Shown piece after piece: positions 21,362 to 38,011 of a stretch of DNA of 64,000 nt (positions within the stretch are counted from its first letter, which is position 1; each line of letters begins with the position of its first letter). This stretch comes from Chondrosia reniformis. Its lineage: Eukaryota > Porifera > Demospongiae > Chondrillida > Chondrillidae. The stretch covers positions 6,806,401-6,870,400 of the forward strand of contig OX359192.1 in NCBI GenBank assembly GCA_947172415.1. Reading direction: 5' to 3'. Under the pieces are notes generated by a model. The model did no database searches. It saw only the letters and a program-made list of their open reading frames with translations, and had not been told where the DNA came from. The position numbers and the translations under genes were made by a program.

Positions 21362-23503
21362 CTAGGATGCATGCGGCAATGGAATGGCGGTTCCATCGTG
21401 AGCCTCAAAGAAAGTATAAGAAAGTGTAATTGTGTCAACTTTAGCCATTCCAGGGTCTTCATTAAACTCCGGATCAATATAAAAGAAAACTGGCATATCC
21501 ACCTGAATAATTGCATTCAGAAGAGAAGTAAATTCATTTCAATTCAAGATTCATAATGAGGCACTCAGTAGATACCTACCTCTTCTCCTGGATTTAACCT
21601 TTGCTCTTCAAAGCAAAAACACTGTTAAATACAAAGATAAACTAAATAGAAAGGCATAGAAAGCATCCATTTTAACCAAACCTGTATCTTGTTAAAATAC
21701 AATCCTGCATCAAATGGGATCACATTGTAAGTGGCTATACCAGTAACAGGTGTACTAGTGTTATTCTTTGCACTGTAAAATGCTAGAGCAGTCTCACCAG
21801 GAACAATCTAGAGAAAGCAGAGCACTTAAGTATTGGAACAGCAGTTAGGCTCTATAAATAAGACATGCCAGTTAAAGTTACTTGTGCTTACATTTATTTC
21901 TCTTTGATGTGGTTTGAATGTCCACCTCATTCCAGCACTGGTACTAGCTGCAAACCTACAAACACAACATGTATAGCAGAGACACCAACTAAGACAAAGT
22001 TGAATGACTTATGAGAAACCTATTCACTTTATAGTTAACTCTCTTTCCCGTACGGGGTTCATCTGTTCTACCTTTTCACTTGCCTCAGCCTTACTGACAG
22101 TACCTCCATATCCTGAAGCCTATCATGTCAACAGATAGTAATGATTGTAACAGATGGAAATGCATGCATGTTCAACTATCTGACCACACCCACTAACAAG
22201 GGAGTGTACATTCTCCAGCACTGTCAGAACGGACATCTCACAATATGCACACTAGACATCTCACAATATGAACACTAGACATCTCACAATATGAACACTA
22301 GACATCTCACAATATGAACACTAGACATCTCACAATATGCACACTAGACATCTCACAATATGCACACTAGATATCTCACAATATGAACACTAGACATCTC
22401 ACAATATGAACACTAGACATCTCACAATATGCACACTAGACATCTCACAATATGAACACTAGACATCTCACAATATGCACACTAGACATCTCACAATATG
22501 CACACTAGACATCTCACAATATGAACACTAGACATCTCACAATATGCACACTAGACATCTCACAATATGAACACTAGACATCTCACAATATGAACACTAG
22601 ACATCTCACAATATGCACACTAGACATCTCACAATATGCACACTAGACATCTCACAATATGCACACTAGACATCTCACAATATGAACACTAGACATCTCA
22701 CAATATGAACACTAGACATCTCACAATATGAACACTAGACATCTCACAATATGAACACTAGACATCTCACAATATGCACACTAGATATCTCACAATATGA
22801 ACACTAGACATCTCACAATATGCACACTAGACATCTCACAATATGCACACTAGACATCTCACAATATGAACACTAGACATCTCACAATATGCACACTAGA
22901 CATCTCACAATATGAACACTAGACATCTGACAATATGAATACTAGACATCTCACAATATGCACACTAGACATCTCACAATATACACACTAGACATCTCAC
23001 AATATGAACACTAGACATCTCACAATATGCACACTAGACAGTCAATCAAATCATGCATATAAATATAGTACTCCTTGTAAAACTTACACCAGCAATATTA
23101 ACAATAACATCAAACGCCTCACACAGTGACAGTACATGGGTACGTGACAGATACGTGTACGTTAACTCATAGTCTAAATGTACATACAACATACTACCAG
23201 ACAACATACCTGACAATACAGTCTGTATAGAGGTACAGCTGCATAGGAAAGTCCCAACACACCAATTCCAATTGTACAAATATAGATTAACGTGGTCTTA
23301 TTGGTACTTCTATTGACTTTGAAACTGCTAGACAGATTCCTTCCTGTAAAAGATTTACGATAACAACTTGCAAATGCCATTGAACGCTTGTTTTTTACAG
23401 TTCTCGCCCAATACCACCCAAATGCTGTAAGATGAAAGCTGCGGCACCAAACGATAGGCTTAACAGCAGACATATAATAACGCCATAAACATGGTCCCGA
23501 CAT
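21362..23503 (-). CDS. COX11: Cytochrome c oxidase copper chaperone COX11
   Basis: Inner-membrane protein that delivers copper to the CuB site of COX1. Six exons in frame: 23210-23503, 22028-22119, 21892-21955, 21682-21807, 21580-21621, 21362-21502; 252 residues (human 276). The start at 23503 (MSGPCLWRYYMSAVK) gives a basic presequence; later in-frame Met residues are possible starts. One membrane segment (TLIYICTIGIGVLGLSYA) precedes AAVPLYRLYCQ. The intermembrane-space domain has TFKPHQREINIVPGETALAF, FNKIQ and the copper-binding CFCFEEQRLNPGEEVDMPVF, followed by FYIDP and TLSYTFFEAHDG. All are family hallmarks. The first intron is over 1 kb because of a 23-bp minisatellite. It lies 180 bp downstream of the MGRN1 start on the same strand. 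Confidence 0.95.
22230..23040. repeat. Minisatellite, 23-bp unit, about 35 copies, in COX11 intron 1
   Basis: Array of ACATCTCACAATATGAACAC plus TAG. The unit exists mainly in two forms, GAACAC and GCACAC, arranged without simple alternation; rare variants (ATATCTC, ATCTGAC, GAATAC, TACACAC) mark single units. It fills about three quarters of the intron. Confidence 0.98.
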
Positions 23504-23766
23504 CTTTAATTGACCTAAATTCTGACGAAATATCATTCGCGATTGCGCAATCTTACCCCGGATGCTTTACACTTTTACAAGATCAAGAGAGACGAATTCT
23601 GGTATGCTCATGCTTTGGTGTCGTGAGTAACGTAGACGACAGAATAGCAGACTTGGCATTACGCTTAGGACGACGAGAGAGAAGAGACGATTTATAATTA
23701 ATACGGACCCGACCTTCTAATAACTAATAGGAATATCCTCTCACGTGAGTCCCTCTGAAGAGGGTT

Positions 23767-26700
23767 ATGGCTAAGCAATTGTATCAAGATTGTCAAAACG
23801 GTGATCTTGAGGCAGTAGAAAAGTACCTCTCAAGTGATGCCGACGCCAAAAAGAAAATCAATGAATTGGTCTTTGACGACGGTCTAGGCTTCCAAGCTAC
23901 GCCGCTACATGCTGCAATAGAGAGTGGAAACGAGAGGTTGATTCGTACCCTACTACAGCACGGAGGAAATCCGTCCTTGCAGGATGGCCAAAAGTACACC
24001 TGTCTCATGTTAGCATGTTCTCTGGGTCGAATTGACGTTGTCCGCCTCTTAATGGGCCATGGGGTTCAAGTGATGCCTGCCAAGCAATCAGGGCTGAAAT
24101 CCACTCCACTCCACGAAGCTGTCATGTCCAATAATGTGGAAATTGTGGAAACGTTGCTGAACGTGGAGCCAAAATTGCTGGAGCTGACGGATGGGAGAAG
24201 CTGGACTGCACTCCATTACTCTTGTCAGTATGGCAAATGTGAAGTTGCCAAGGTTCTTGTCGACAAAGGAGCCAATATTGATGCCCAAATTGATATCCGC
24301 CGTACACCCCTTCATTTAGCTGGCTTTGAAGGCTATGATGTCTGTGTGGAATACCTACTCAAGAATCAGGCAGACCCAAATGTTCAGAGTGAGGGCAACT
24401 GGACCCCGCTAATTCTTGCTGCTCAAGAAGGCAAAACCAAATGTGTTGAGCTTTTGCTGGCAGACAACCGCACAGATTTCAATCTGAGAGCCAGCAACGG
24501 CAGAAATGCACTCCACTCTGCCTCTTTCTATGGCCGAACAGAGATCGCCAAGATGCTCGTTGACAAGGGAATCGAGTGTCATGTTCCAGACAAAGATCAG
24601 TGGACCCAGCTCCACCTCTGTGCCCAAGAGAAACATCCTGAAATTGTCAGGTACATCCTCGAGCATGGCAGAGGAATTCAAATCAATGCCAAGTCTCACA
24701 ATGGCCGTACTCCCCTGCACAGTGCATCTTTGAAGGGTTGTCTAGAGGCTGCAAGGATCCTGCTGGAGTTTGGTGCTGCTCTAGATGAAGTGGACAACAA
24801 GGAGTGGACTGCCCTTCATGTTGCCTGCCAACATGGCCACACCGGAGTGGCCGAGTTTCTCCTCAAGCAGAATGCTGATCCCAACCAGCTCATCTCCATG
24901 GGTAGGAACGCCCTTCACTTGGCTGCCTTTGAGGGTCACCTTGCCATCACCAAGCTACTGCTGGACAACGGTGTGATCCCCACGGTTCCTGACAAGGACA
25001 GATGGACAGCCTTGCACCTTGCTGTTCAAGAGGGTAAAACGGAAATTGCCAAGTTGATCATGGGTTGCCGTGGCATTGCCTTGGATGCCCAGGCCCACAA
25101 TGGTCGCACTCCCCTTCACTCTGCTTGCTTCTATGGCCGCAAGGAGCTCGTAAGGGAACTGCTCAATCATGGTGCCAGCACGTATCTGCGAGACGAGAAG
25201 GGTTGGTCTCAGCTACACTTGGCCGCCCAGGAAGCCCATGAAGACATCGTGGAAATATTGGTCAAAATGGGTGCCCCTGTTAATGTCCAGTCTGACAACC
25301 AGCGCACACCCATCCACCTTGCTTGTATGAAGGGGAACAACAGGGTGATCCAATTCCTGCTAGACCACGGAGCAGATCAAAGCATCAAGGATTCCAAGGG
25401 TTGGTCGTGCCTCCATGTTGCCTTGCATCACAACCGGTTGGAGACCTTCAAGCTGCTCATGAAAGCGGGGGCTCCTGTGAATGCTCAAATGGATGATGGC
25501 AGGACCTGTCTTCACATGGCAATGACCCTCTCCTCCTTTGAGTACATGGAGCAGCTCATCCAAGAGGGAGCTGCCATCGATATAAAGGATAAAAATGGCC
25601 TCACTCCGCTGCATGTTGCTGTGCAAAGTGCACATCGCAAGGTCGAAATGGTTGGCAAATTGTTAAATGACGGTGCTGATGTCAATGCAGAGAATGCCGC
25701 TGGAAAAACTCCGCTAATGTTGGCAGTTGGTGACATCGCACTTCTTAATAAGCTCCTGGATAATCATGCAAAAGTGAATGCAGCTGATAGTGAAGGGATG
25801 ACTGCCCTCCATTATGCCTGCCGTAATAAATCTGTCAAAGGAATCGTGGAGGAGTTGATAAAGAGAGGTGCAGATGTAGAGGCCAAAATGGAGAGGGAAG
25901 AGCTTACACCGCTTCACATAGCCTGTCAAAAGGGTAGCCAAGTTTTGAGTGGTATTCTCCTGGATAATGGAGCTGATATCAATGCCTCTACTCCGGAAGG
26001 TCTGGTACCAGTCCACTTTGCCATTCAATCAGGTGTAGCCGCTGTCGTCACACTTCTAGTTGATCGAGGTGCCAACCTGAAGGTGCTTACCAGCAGTGGA
26101 AGGAGTGCCATCCACTTTGCTGGGCTTGCTTCCCAAGTGGAGGTCATTAGCATGCTTTGGGACAAAGTGGAAAATCCTGTGGCCCAGGATAATAAGGGTT
26201 GGACTGTCCTTCATGTTGCTTCAGGGGCAGGGCATGACAGTGTGATCAAGTTCTACCTAGACAAGGGTGGAGATGTCCAGTGTAGGACAGAGGATGGAAT
26301 GACTGCTCTTCATATTGCAGCCGAGAAAAGTTCACTTCCAGCCTGTGAAATCTTGATTAAGAATAAGATTGATGTTCAGGTAGGCTGAGACTCATGATAT
26401 GCATGTGTACGTATGTAGCAATATTGGCTCTTGCATATAAACAATTTGTTACTGTTGCCTCCTCTACTTTATATAGGCGGTTACCAAGAGTGGAAAGACA
26501 GCCCTACACTTTGCAGCTGTCAAAAATAACCTAAGCATTATAAAGGCATTAGTGGACGCCAAGACTGATCTGGAAGTGCAGGACCAGGAGGGATTGACTG
26601 CCCTTTTGCTTGCTTGCAAATTTGGTCAAGCACCCATTGCTGAATTCCTCATCAGCCAAGGGGCAAGGTGCGATACATCAGACAAAGATGGATACACCCC

Positions 26701-27190
26701 TTTAATGGAAGCAAGCCAGGCAGGCATCATTGACTTGGTGAAAGTGCTCTCCAACCGACAGGTGGAACTGGAAGCAAAGTGCCGTTCAACTGGAGATACA
26801 CCTCTTCATATCGCTATATCCAATGCTCACCTGGATACTGCCGAATACCTTGCCAGTCGCGGAATGAACTGCTCACTCAGTAACAATGCTGGCAACACCC
26901 CGCTTCACCTGGCTGTCAAGCGTGGCTACCTGGATCTTGTGGAACTCCTGTCCAGTAATGCCTCAGTCGACCTCTCTGCTAGAAATGGAGCCAATGAATC
27001 TCCACTGATGCTGGCCATTACCGAAGGGCACTATCACGTTGCCAAGTACTTGATTGAGCATGGAGCCCACTTATTCCTAGACCATGAAGAGTTTTCTCAG
27101 ATTATAAACCTTGGTTTTCCTGAGGATGCTGAAGAGATTATTACTATGGTGATAGAATCTAGTGAACAATGTATTGAATTAGTTGGTTGA
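23767..27190 (+). CDS. Large ankyrin-repeat protein, 31 repeats, two exons
   Basis: Cytosolic scaffold of unknown partner made almost wholly of ankyrin repeats. Exon 1 is 23767-26379 (871 codons), exon 2 is 26477-27190; the donor CAG|GTAGGC and acceptor TATATAG|GCG join in frame inside repeat 25, giving 1108 residues. I count 31 repeats of about 33 residues (pattern T-x-LHxAxxxGxxxxxxxLLxxGA). No signal peptide, membrane segment or extra domain is seen; the tail ends SSEQCIELVG. From repeat 3 to repeat 16 the hairpin tips alternate between Trp and Arg (RSW/IRR, GNW/NGR, DQW/NGR and so on), which shows growth by a two-repeat (66-residue) unit. The exon is visibly richer in G and C than its AT-rich surroundings. 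It could be a lineage-specific expansion; I do not recognise an ortholog. Confidence 0.92.
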
Positions 27191-27680
27191 TAGAACAAAA
27201 CTTATAGGAGTGGTTAGTTTATATATTCATGCTCTATGCGTGTACTTGTTTGTATATACTTATATACTGGTTATAAGGAAGCTATTTAATTCATTAAAAG
27301 TGTGTTGCATGTACATACATTAGGTTTGATCATTAAGCTCATATTAACAGAATACGGCTGATTTTTAATAGACTGAATTTTGATGTATGTACATGTATGG
27401 TTTAATTGATTTGGGAATACCCAGAGAAAACTGATATAATGTATACCTTCAACATTAGCTCCATTTAATCCCATTATGATGCATTATGTTTAAGCCACTA
27501 CAATTTAAACAAGGTATTACAACCCTGGCAACAATCTCTTTCAAAACTCGACTATAAAGGACATCCCACTAAATGTGCAGACTATAACCAATTTAGATTG
27601 GTCATACGTATAGGAATAAAAATTCAATACAGTATATGTACATGTTAAAAGTATCGTAAACTCTTAAATACAGTCTCTAT
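27191..27680. other. Convergent 3' intergenic region, ankyrin gene / TTLL9
   Basis: AT-rich, no supported gene. AATAAA occurs at about 27615 on the plus strand and may be a late poly(A) signal of the ankyrin gene. Confidence 0.45.
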
Positions 27681-29124
27681 TCATTTCTCCTTTGGTTGGT
27701 AATTGTGCTTGAATTTGGAGGGTTGTTTGAAGACTTGCAGTAACTGTTCTTCTCTTGAATTTCGGCACCCAATGTGGCAATTTAGAGAGTACACCAGTGG
27801 CTGCCCACAGTGCAGTCCCACGTCCTCTGAATAAACTGGACCATCACTCCACATTAGATCAAATCCTCCTATTCGCTTTTCCTTACCTTAAACATGAGAG
27901 GAAGAAACAATCATGATGGGTACAGCTGGCGATATTGTGTATGATAAATTGATACAATTACATGATGAGCTGAAACTTAATTAAAATGCATGATATACCT
28001 GTTAGATGTCCCTCCAGATCAACTACATGCAGCATGTCTTCTAGAAGCCTACACTTCATTTCATAGTCGGACCGGCTACTGGCAGTCAATGAGGGAGAGG
28101 CGTTGACCTCAATAATCCAGGGCTTAAGGTTGCAGTCAAGCAAAATGTCATATCCATAGAGCTCAAAACAGTGCTTGTCATTAATGATGGCTTTCTGAAC
28201 ACTTTGAAGGCTCTTAATCATCAATTGATAAACATCATCAAATAGCTTTTCAACTCGAGGCTCGCCATACATTCCGGCCAGGTACCTCCGTAGCTCAAAG
28301 AGGGACCACTTGCAACCCTTCTCAGAATCATAATCAGGTGCAGTCTTCTGAATTGCCACATTCGTAAGATGCACATACGCATCAGAAATGGAGTTCATTG
28401 AGTAACGGGTGTTGGAGAAACGGGCAAAACCTTCTCTGTATGACCATGCTTTGAGTGGAGAATACGAGATGACCAGCACGTACATTCTAGTATCGAACTT
28501 CTTTCCAGCTATTAGAAGAGGGTTGTCGATATACTTTTGTACGACGTATGTCTCAGGGGGCTCCTTCTCTGATCTGTCTTCTATCGGCGTGGGACGAAAA
28601 TAGTCCTCCTTCTTCCATTCAGTGATGTCCTTGAGCTTACGAAAGAGGAATATTCCCTTTCCCTGAGATTTGCTTGCAGGTTTCATGATCCAGGTGGATC
28701 CTTGTTGCTTTTTGAATTCTTCGACAAATATATGGTATTCAGAAGGCAATTCGTAGGTGCTGGGAAAGAAGTCGCAACGCGCAGCTTCTTGACTGCCCTC
28801 CTTGTCGAGGGCGCGTCGGAGGCGCTTGAGGTTCTTTGCCATTAGGTTTTTCCTTGTAAGCTCATAGTGGTTCCTAAAGTGGCATATCTTTTGGTGCTCC
28901 TCTAGGTAGGTATGGTCGAAGTGTTCTCTAATCCAAGCAACATCGCACCAATAAAAGTCCCACGGCCCGCCATCTTCGGTCACCTCTTGCCAACCTGGTT
29001 TAGAACGGAGCACATCGAGGATTGTATTCCTGTGACAACACTTGAATCTTATCGGTCTATCTGTCGCAGGCTTTCCACGAGCGCTAACTCTACCTACACT
29101 AGTACTAGCACCTGAGACCGCCAT
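27681..29124 (-). CDS. TTLL9: Tubulin polyglutamylase TTLL9-like
   Basis: ATP-grasp ligase that adds or elongates glutamate side chains on axonemal tubulin. Two coding exons, 27999-29124 and 27681-27886, give 443 residues, close to human TTLL9 (439). Start chosen at MAVSGAST (29124), the first in-frame ATG; the frame stays open further upstream to an AG at about 29194, so an extra 5' exon is possible. Landmarks: [49 protein letters not shown] (ATP loop), [69 protein letters not shown] (metal-binding Glu and Asn) and [12 protein letters not shown], which is specific for TTLL9. A cilium-associated gene, fitting an organism with flagellated cells. Confidence 0.93.
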
Positions 29125-29444
29125 TTTAAAAACTGGGTGGTTCAGCTGTTTGAGTTCCCTCAAGAGCTTGTAAGAAACGCGCTTCTTTGCTCTACAAATA
29201 GTTGTCAATAATATCCATTAGTCATCATATTCACTTTAATGTGCTATTCATTGTTTATATAATTTCGAAATTGTTTGTTGCCAGTTTCAAAATGAGTACC
29301 TTAAGTGACATTAATAAACGAATTTAAATTACAATATAAATGGGAAGAGTGTAATGTGGGTCTGCCGGGTATTACATATTAAAAGCAGGGAAGCGTTATA
29401 CAGCTTTAGGACAAATTAGAGTGTGGATGCAAGGGAACAGTTAA

Positions 29445-29729
29445 TCAAAATAAAACGCAAAATCCCTTTTTCTGAAAGGGATTTTCATTTCTTCTGATTC
29501 CTTCGATTAAAGGATCTCTTGTATTCTGACAGTACTCTATTAGACTGAATAAAATGACAAAATAATGTAATAAACTGTTTCAGCTAGATCAGTTCATCCT
29601 ACACCCACTTTCCTGGTGGGCATACACTTACTCTTTTGTAGATTGCGATACTCGTTGCCTCTCAATGCTAATTTCTCTCTTAAGCTGCTGGTTTGCCTGT
29701 AGTAGTAGTTTAGCTTCAGCTTCTGCCAT
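29445..29729 (-). CDS. G protein gamma subunit, paralog 1 (CAAX = CVLF)
   Basis: Gamma subunit of heterotrimeric G proteins; pairs with G-beta and anchors it to membranes through C-terminal prenylation. Two exons, 29632-29729 and 29445-29544, joined at GA|T give 65 residues. Exon 1 encodes MAEAEAKLLLQANQQLKR..., the N-terminal coiled-coil helix; exon 2 encodes DLIEYCQNTRDPLIEG (compare DLMxYCExxxxxDPLL), then NENPFQKKGFCVLF. The NPF motif before the CAAX box is universal in G-gamma. The final Phe makes the prenyl type uncertain (Phe can go to either transferase). Shares size and intron position with the paralog 330 bp upstream. Too small and split to show in ORF scans. Confidence 0.93.
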
Positions 29730-30056
29730 TCTCAAGACAACAGTAAAACAGCCAGCGTCGTGTAAACCTGCTCTATATTGTTACCAGTGACGTCAACTAT
29801 CTAAATGGCCGTAAATATAGAGGGCCGACACCAACATTACGCGTTACGTATTCGTTGTTTGTCGTCCTTTACTATAAATAGATTCATTAACATTTTGGTA
29901 AGGAATTGACACTCTTTACTGATAGATACCTTTCAACTACACCTCAAAAAAACATGAACTTTGAAGGAAAGTATAAAGTAATAATGTACAGATTAGTTTT
30001 AGTTATTGAAAAGAGACTTTCACTGTGGTAGGAGCATAGAAGTCACTATCTCTTGA
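29730..30056. other. Intergenic spacer between the two G-gamma genes
   Basis: About 330 bp, AT-rich, no open frame; promoter of paralog 1 and 3' end of paralog 2. TGACGTCA, a perfect CRE palindrome, lies at about 29788-29795, roughly 60 bp upstream of the paralog 1 ATG. Confidence 0.5.
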
Positions 30057-30332
30057 CTAAAGGATTATGCAACTGCCCTTTTGAATAAAAGGGTTCTCAC
30101 TTTTCGGGATGCCAATTACCAGAGGATCTTGCGTCGATGTACAGTAGTCTATCAAACTAGAACAAAACACAAGAAAGATAACTTTAAACTTACTGACGAA
30201 TATTTCACATTCCAAACCTCGAACATAAACTCACTCTTTAGTTGATTGAGATACATTTATTCGGCCCACGCCGACCTCTTTCTTAAGTTGTTCGTTGATC
30301 TTCTGTAGCGATTGTACTTCAGCTGCAGCCAT
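30057..30332 (-). CDS. G protein gamma subunit, paralog 2 (CAAX = CIIL)
   Basis: Second G-gamma of 65 residues, two exons 30235-30332 and 30057-30156 joined at GA|T, the same exon 1 length (98 nt) and phase as paralog 1. Exon 1: MAAAEVQSLQKINEQLKK with VGVGRINVSQSTK; exon 2: DLIDYCTSTQDPLVIGIP, SENPFIQKGSCIIL. The CIIL box ends in Leu, the geranylgeranyl form usual for animal G-gamma. About half of the residues match paralog 1, so the duplication is old. The ATG is 94 bp from that of U2AF2 on the opposite strand. Confidence 0.93.
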
Positions 30333-30426
30333 GGTCAGTGTCGAGTCTTCTGGTTAGGCGATGGATCGAGGCTAGGCTTTTCGATAATGTTACTATTTTT
30401 AGTTACTCGGAAACGTGTCCAAGAAA
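30333..30426. promoter_or_regulatory. Shared 94-bp divergent promoter, G-gamma 2 / U2AF2
   Basis: Only 94 bp lie between the two start codons on opposite strands. No TATA box stands out. Confidence 0.55.
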
Positions 30427-35837
<5,411 letters not shown>

Positions 35838-36190
35838 CTTCATGGTCATTAGCTAGCTGTGTGCACTTAATGTCTAATTGGTTATTAAATGTAAAACAAC
35901 TCAGACATAGGAACCATTTTGTCTACTACTCTAACAATGGTCATTTGCTGGAAAATCACTATTCTGTTTCCTTTTTAAAGTTCTCAGGATAATAGAAGAT
36001 TGGCAATTGCTTCATTGTATTATTGCTGTTGTACCATGACTTACGCACAACAATACTCATGGCAACCAATGAAATTAATTAGACCTTATTAACTATCATG
36101 CAAATCAAGGCAACATCAATGGCTAAGCCTTTGTTATAACCAACATCACTTTGCATGTACGTATATACAAAATAACAATTATAAATGAAA
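35838..36190. other. Convergent 3' intergenic region, U2AF2 / SPTY2D1
   Basis: No gene seen. AT-rich with the 3' ends of both genes. Confidence 0.45.
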
Positions 36191-37911
36191 TTAAAAGAAT
36201 GATTTTTCTTGACGTGACTTCTTTGATTTTTTAGATTTTTGCTTGGTAGCTTTTCGTTTTAGTTTAGCCATCTCCTTCTTCATATCTTCCTCGTCTTCCT
36301 GTTTTCCAATACGAGCACTGTCAAAAATAAAACAACTCTGAAAGACACGAAGGCCTATTTAGACACATTTCTATATGTAGGTCAAAAAAGAAGTGTACAT
36401 GTACGTATGCACATACATATAGCTATAGGTACAATAAGGTACTAACAGACCTTCTCCTTTCTTCAAACTGCTGTTGTGAATAGCTAGATTCCATGGCCAT
36501 GTCATCATTCCTCTCATTCACATATCTACACATGTACAAATACTCAGATATGAGTGCTTTTGTGAAAAACATATACAGGTATACTACCTTCTTTTGTCAT
36601 ATCCAAATAGCTCTCGGATGGCTCCTGAGACGTCCACCTCCGCATCATCCCCATCCACCACAAACCCATCATCATCCTCCTCATAACTGTCACTCTCTTC
36701 TTCATAATCCTCTTGTCGCTGACGCTTTCTCTTCATTATCTCGTTCATAGAATACCCGAGGGTCTCCAACCATGATCCAGAGAGAGGGCAGTCAGCCTTA
36801 CTGGCTGCAGATCCACCTAGTTTGGTGTTGTAAAATGATTTAAGTGTTACAGGGTTGGGTGGGACTTTTCCTTTCTGGGATGATTCCATTGGCCTCTTAA
36901 CAGATGAGGGACCCTTTTGAGGGGTCACTTCTTTATGCTTTGGAGAAGACATTTCTTTAGGTCTTAGGGAGGAAGAATGGGATTTTGAAGTTGAAGGCCT
37001 TCCTCCCTTTGTGTGCTTGTTTTGAATGCCTTGTTGAACTCTCTGTGGGCAGGTTTTAGACTTGTCTAGTTTCTTCTCAGCTGGGTCCTTCTTGCTATGT
37101 GCTCCAGACTTGGTATCGTGACCCTTTGGAGCCAGAGAGGGCACTACCTGTGAATCATCTGACTGTTTTGGCTGGGGTTTGGAGACCGGCCTTTTTTTGT
37201 TTTCCTCATTTAAGTTGGAGGCCATTTTCATCAACTCATTGAATCCAACTGGACCATTTTTAACAGAATGGTGAGGACATTCTGATTGTTTAGTAACAGA
37301 TGAAGTAGGTTTGTGTTTTAATTTTGCTGGTACTTTAGAATTAGTAGTTGGATGTGCTTTTTTAGGATGAGATTTTGCTACTAGCTTCTCATCAAGTTTT
37401 TTATATTGCTTTTTATGGCGACCATTTTCTAATTTAGATTGTTCACCCTTGATAGCAGGCACTCTGGAAGCCTTACCTGATTTTGATTGGAGACTGCTAC
37501 CAGTGATTTGTTTGAAAGGTTTACTGGTGTGTGGTTTGGCAATGGGCCTGTCCTCATGTCCAACTGATGATGCACCATCTTTAGATGACTTCTTGTTACC
37601 AGATTCCGTAGAAGGACAGTTTGGAAGCTTAGAATATTGTGGTACAGTCTTTTGTAATGTTTTCGTTAACTGTCTTCTTTTTTCTTTTTCGTCTTCAAGT
37701 TTTCGTTGTTCCTTTTGTTTTGAATGAATTCTTTCAACCTTTAAATAATAATAATATAAGTAAATATAACAAAATCGTGTATAATGATGTAACTTAAATC
37801 ACTCAACTTTTACTAACAAGAATTAAGTGTGTGTCTTTTCCTCCTCCTCACCTGACGCTTGCTTTGAACCGTGTTCATTTGGGCAGTAGCCATTAATTCG
37901 TTAAAATCCAT
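36191..37911 (-). CDS. SPTY2D1: SPT2 domain histone chaperone (SPTY2D1)
   Basis: SPT2 binds histone H3-H4 and helps recycle old histones during transcription. Four exons: 37852-37911, 36588-37738, 36451-36525, 36191-36317; 470 residues. The N terminus MDFNELMATAQMNTVQSKRQ matches the MDFxExxxxA start of the family. The centre is long, Lys/Ser/Pro-rich and disordered and repeats the FNELMKMAS motif (compare FxDLLxLA). The conserved C-terminal SPT2 domain has the acidic DYEEESDSYEEDDDGFV, then the H3-binding helix VSGAIRELFGYDKRRY, MAMESSYSQQQFEERRS and the basic tail EMAKLKRKATKQKSKKSKK. The tail is fused from three small exons. Confidence 0.9.
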
Positions 37912-38011
37912 GATTTCCCGTGTTTCCTTTCGAATAATCCTCAAGTTAACTGGAAAATGTCAGAGGTGTCATCTTGGCCGTCGGAAGGGTATTTCCCCTA
38001 ATCAGACGGAA
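37912..38011. promoter_or_regulatory. Shared 100-bp divergent promoter, SPTY2D1 / Pkr1-like
   Basis: The two ATGs are 100 bp apart on opposite strands, so transcription starts must be very close or overlap. Confidence 0.55.

Noticed and set aside
19278-23040. CRISPR-like regular repeats
   Set aside because: The repeats are direct tandem arrays without unique spacers, inside eukaryotic introns; they are minisatellites.
23491-23697. 68-residue plus-strand frame between COX11 and the ankyrin gene
   Set aside because: It overlaps the COX11 start on the other strand, matches no family I know and lies in the divergent promoter.
24409-26028. Minus-strand frames opposite the ankyrin gene
   Set aside because: Shadows of the repeat-coding strand; their residue pattern repeats with the ankyrin period and they have no own homology.
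29125-29208. Longer N terminus for TTLL9 beginning at 29208
   Set aside because: The codon at 29208 is TTG, not ATG, and follows no in-frame ATG; an AG at about 29194 could be an acceptor of an upstream exon, so I kept the first ATG (29124) and noted the doubt.
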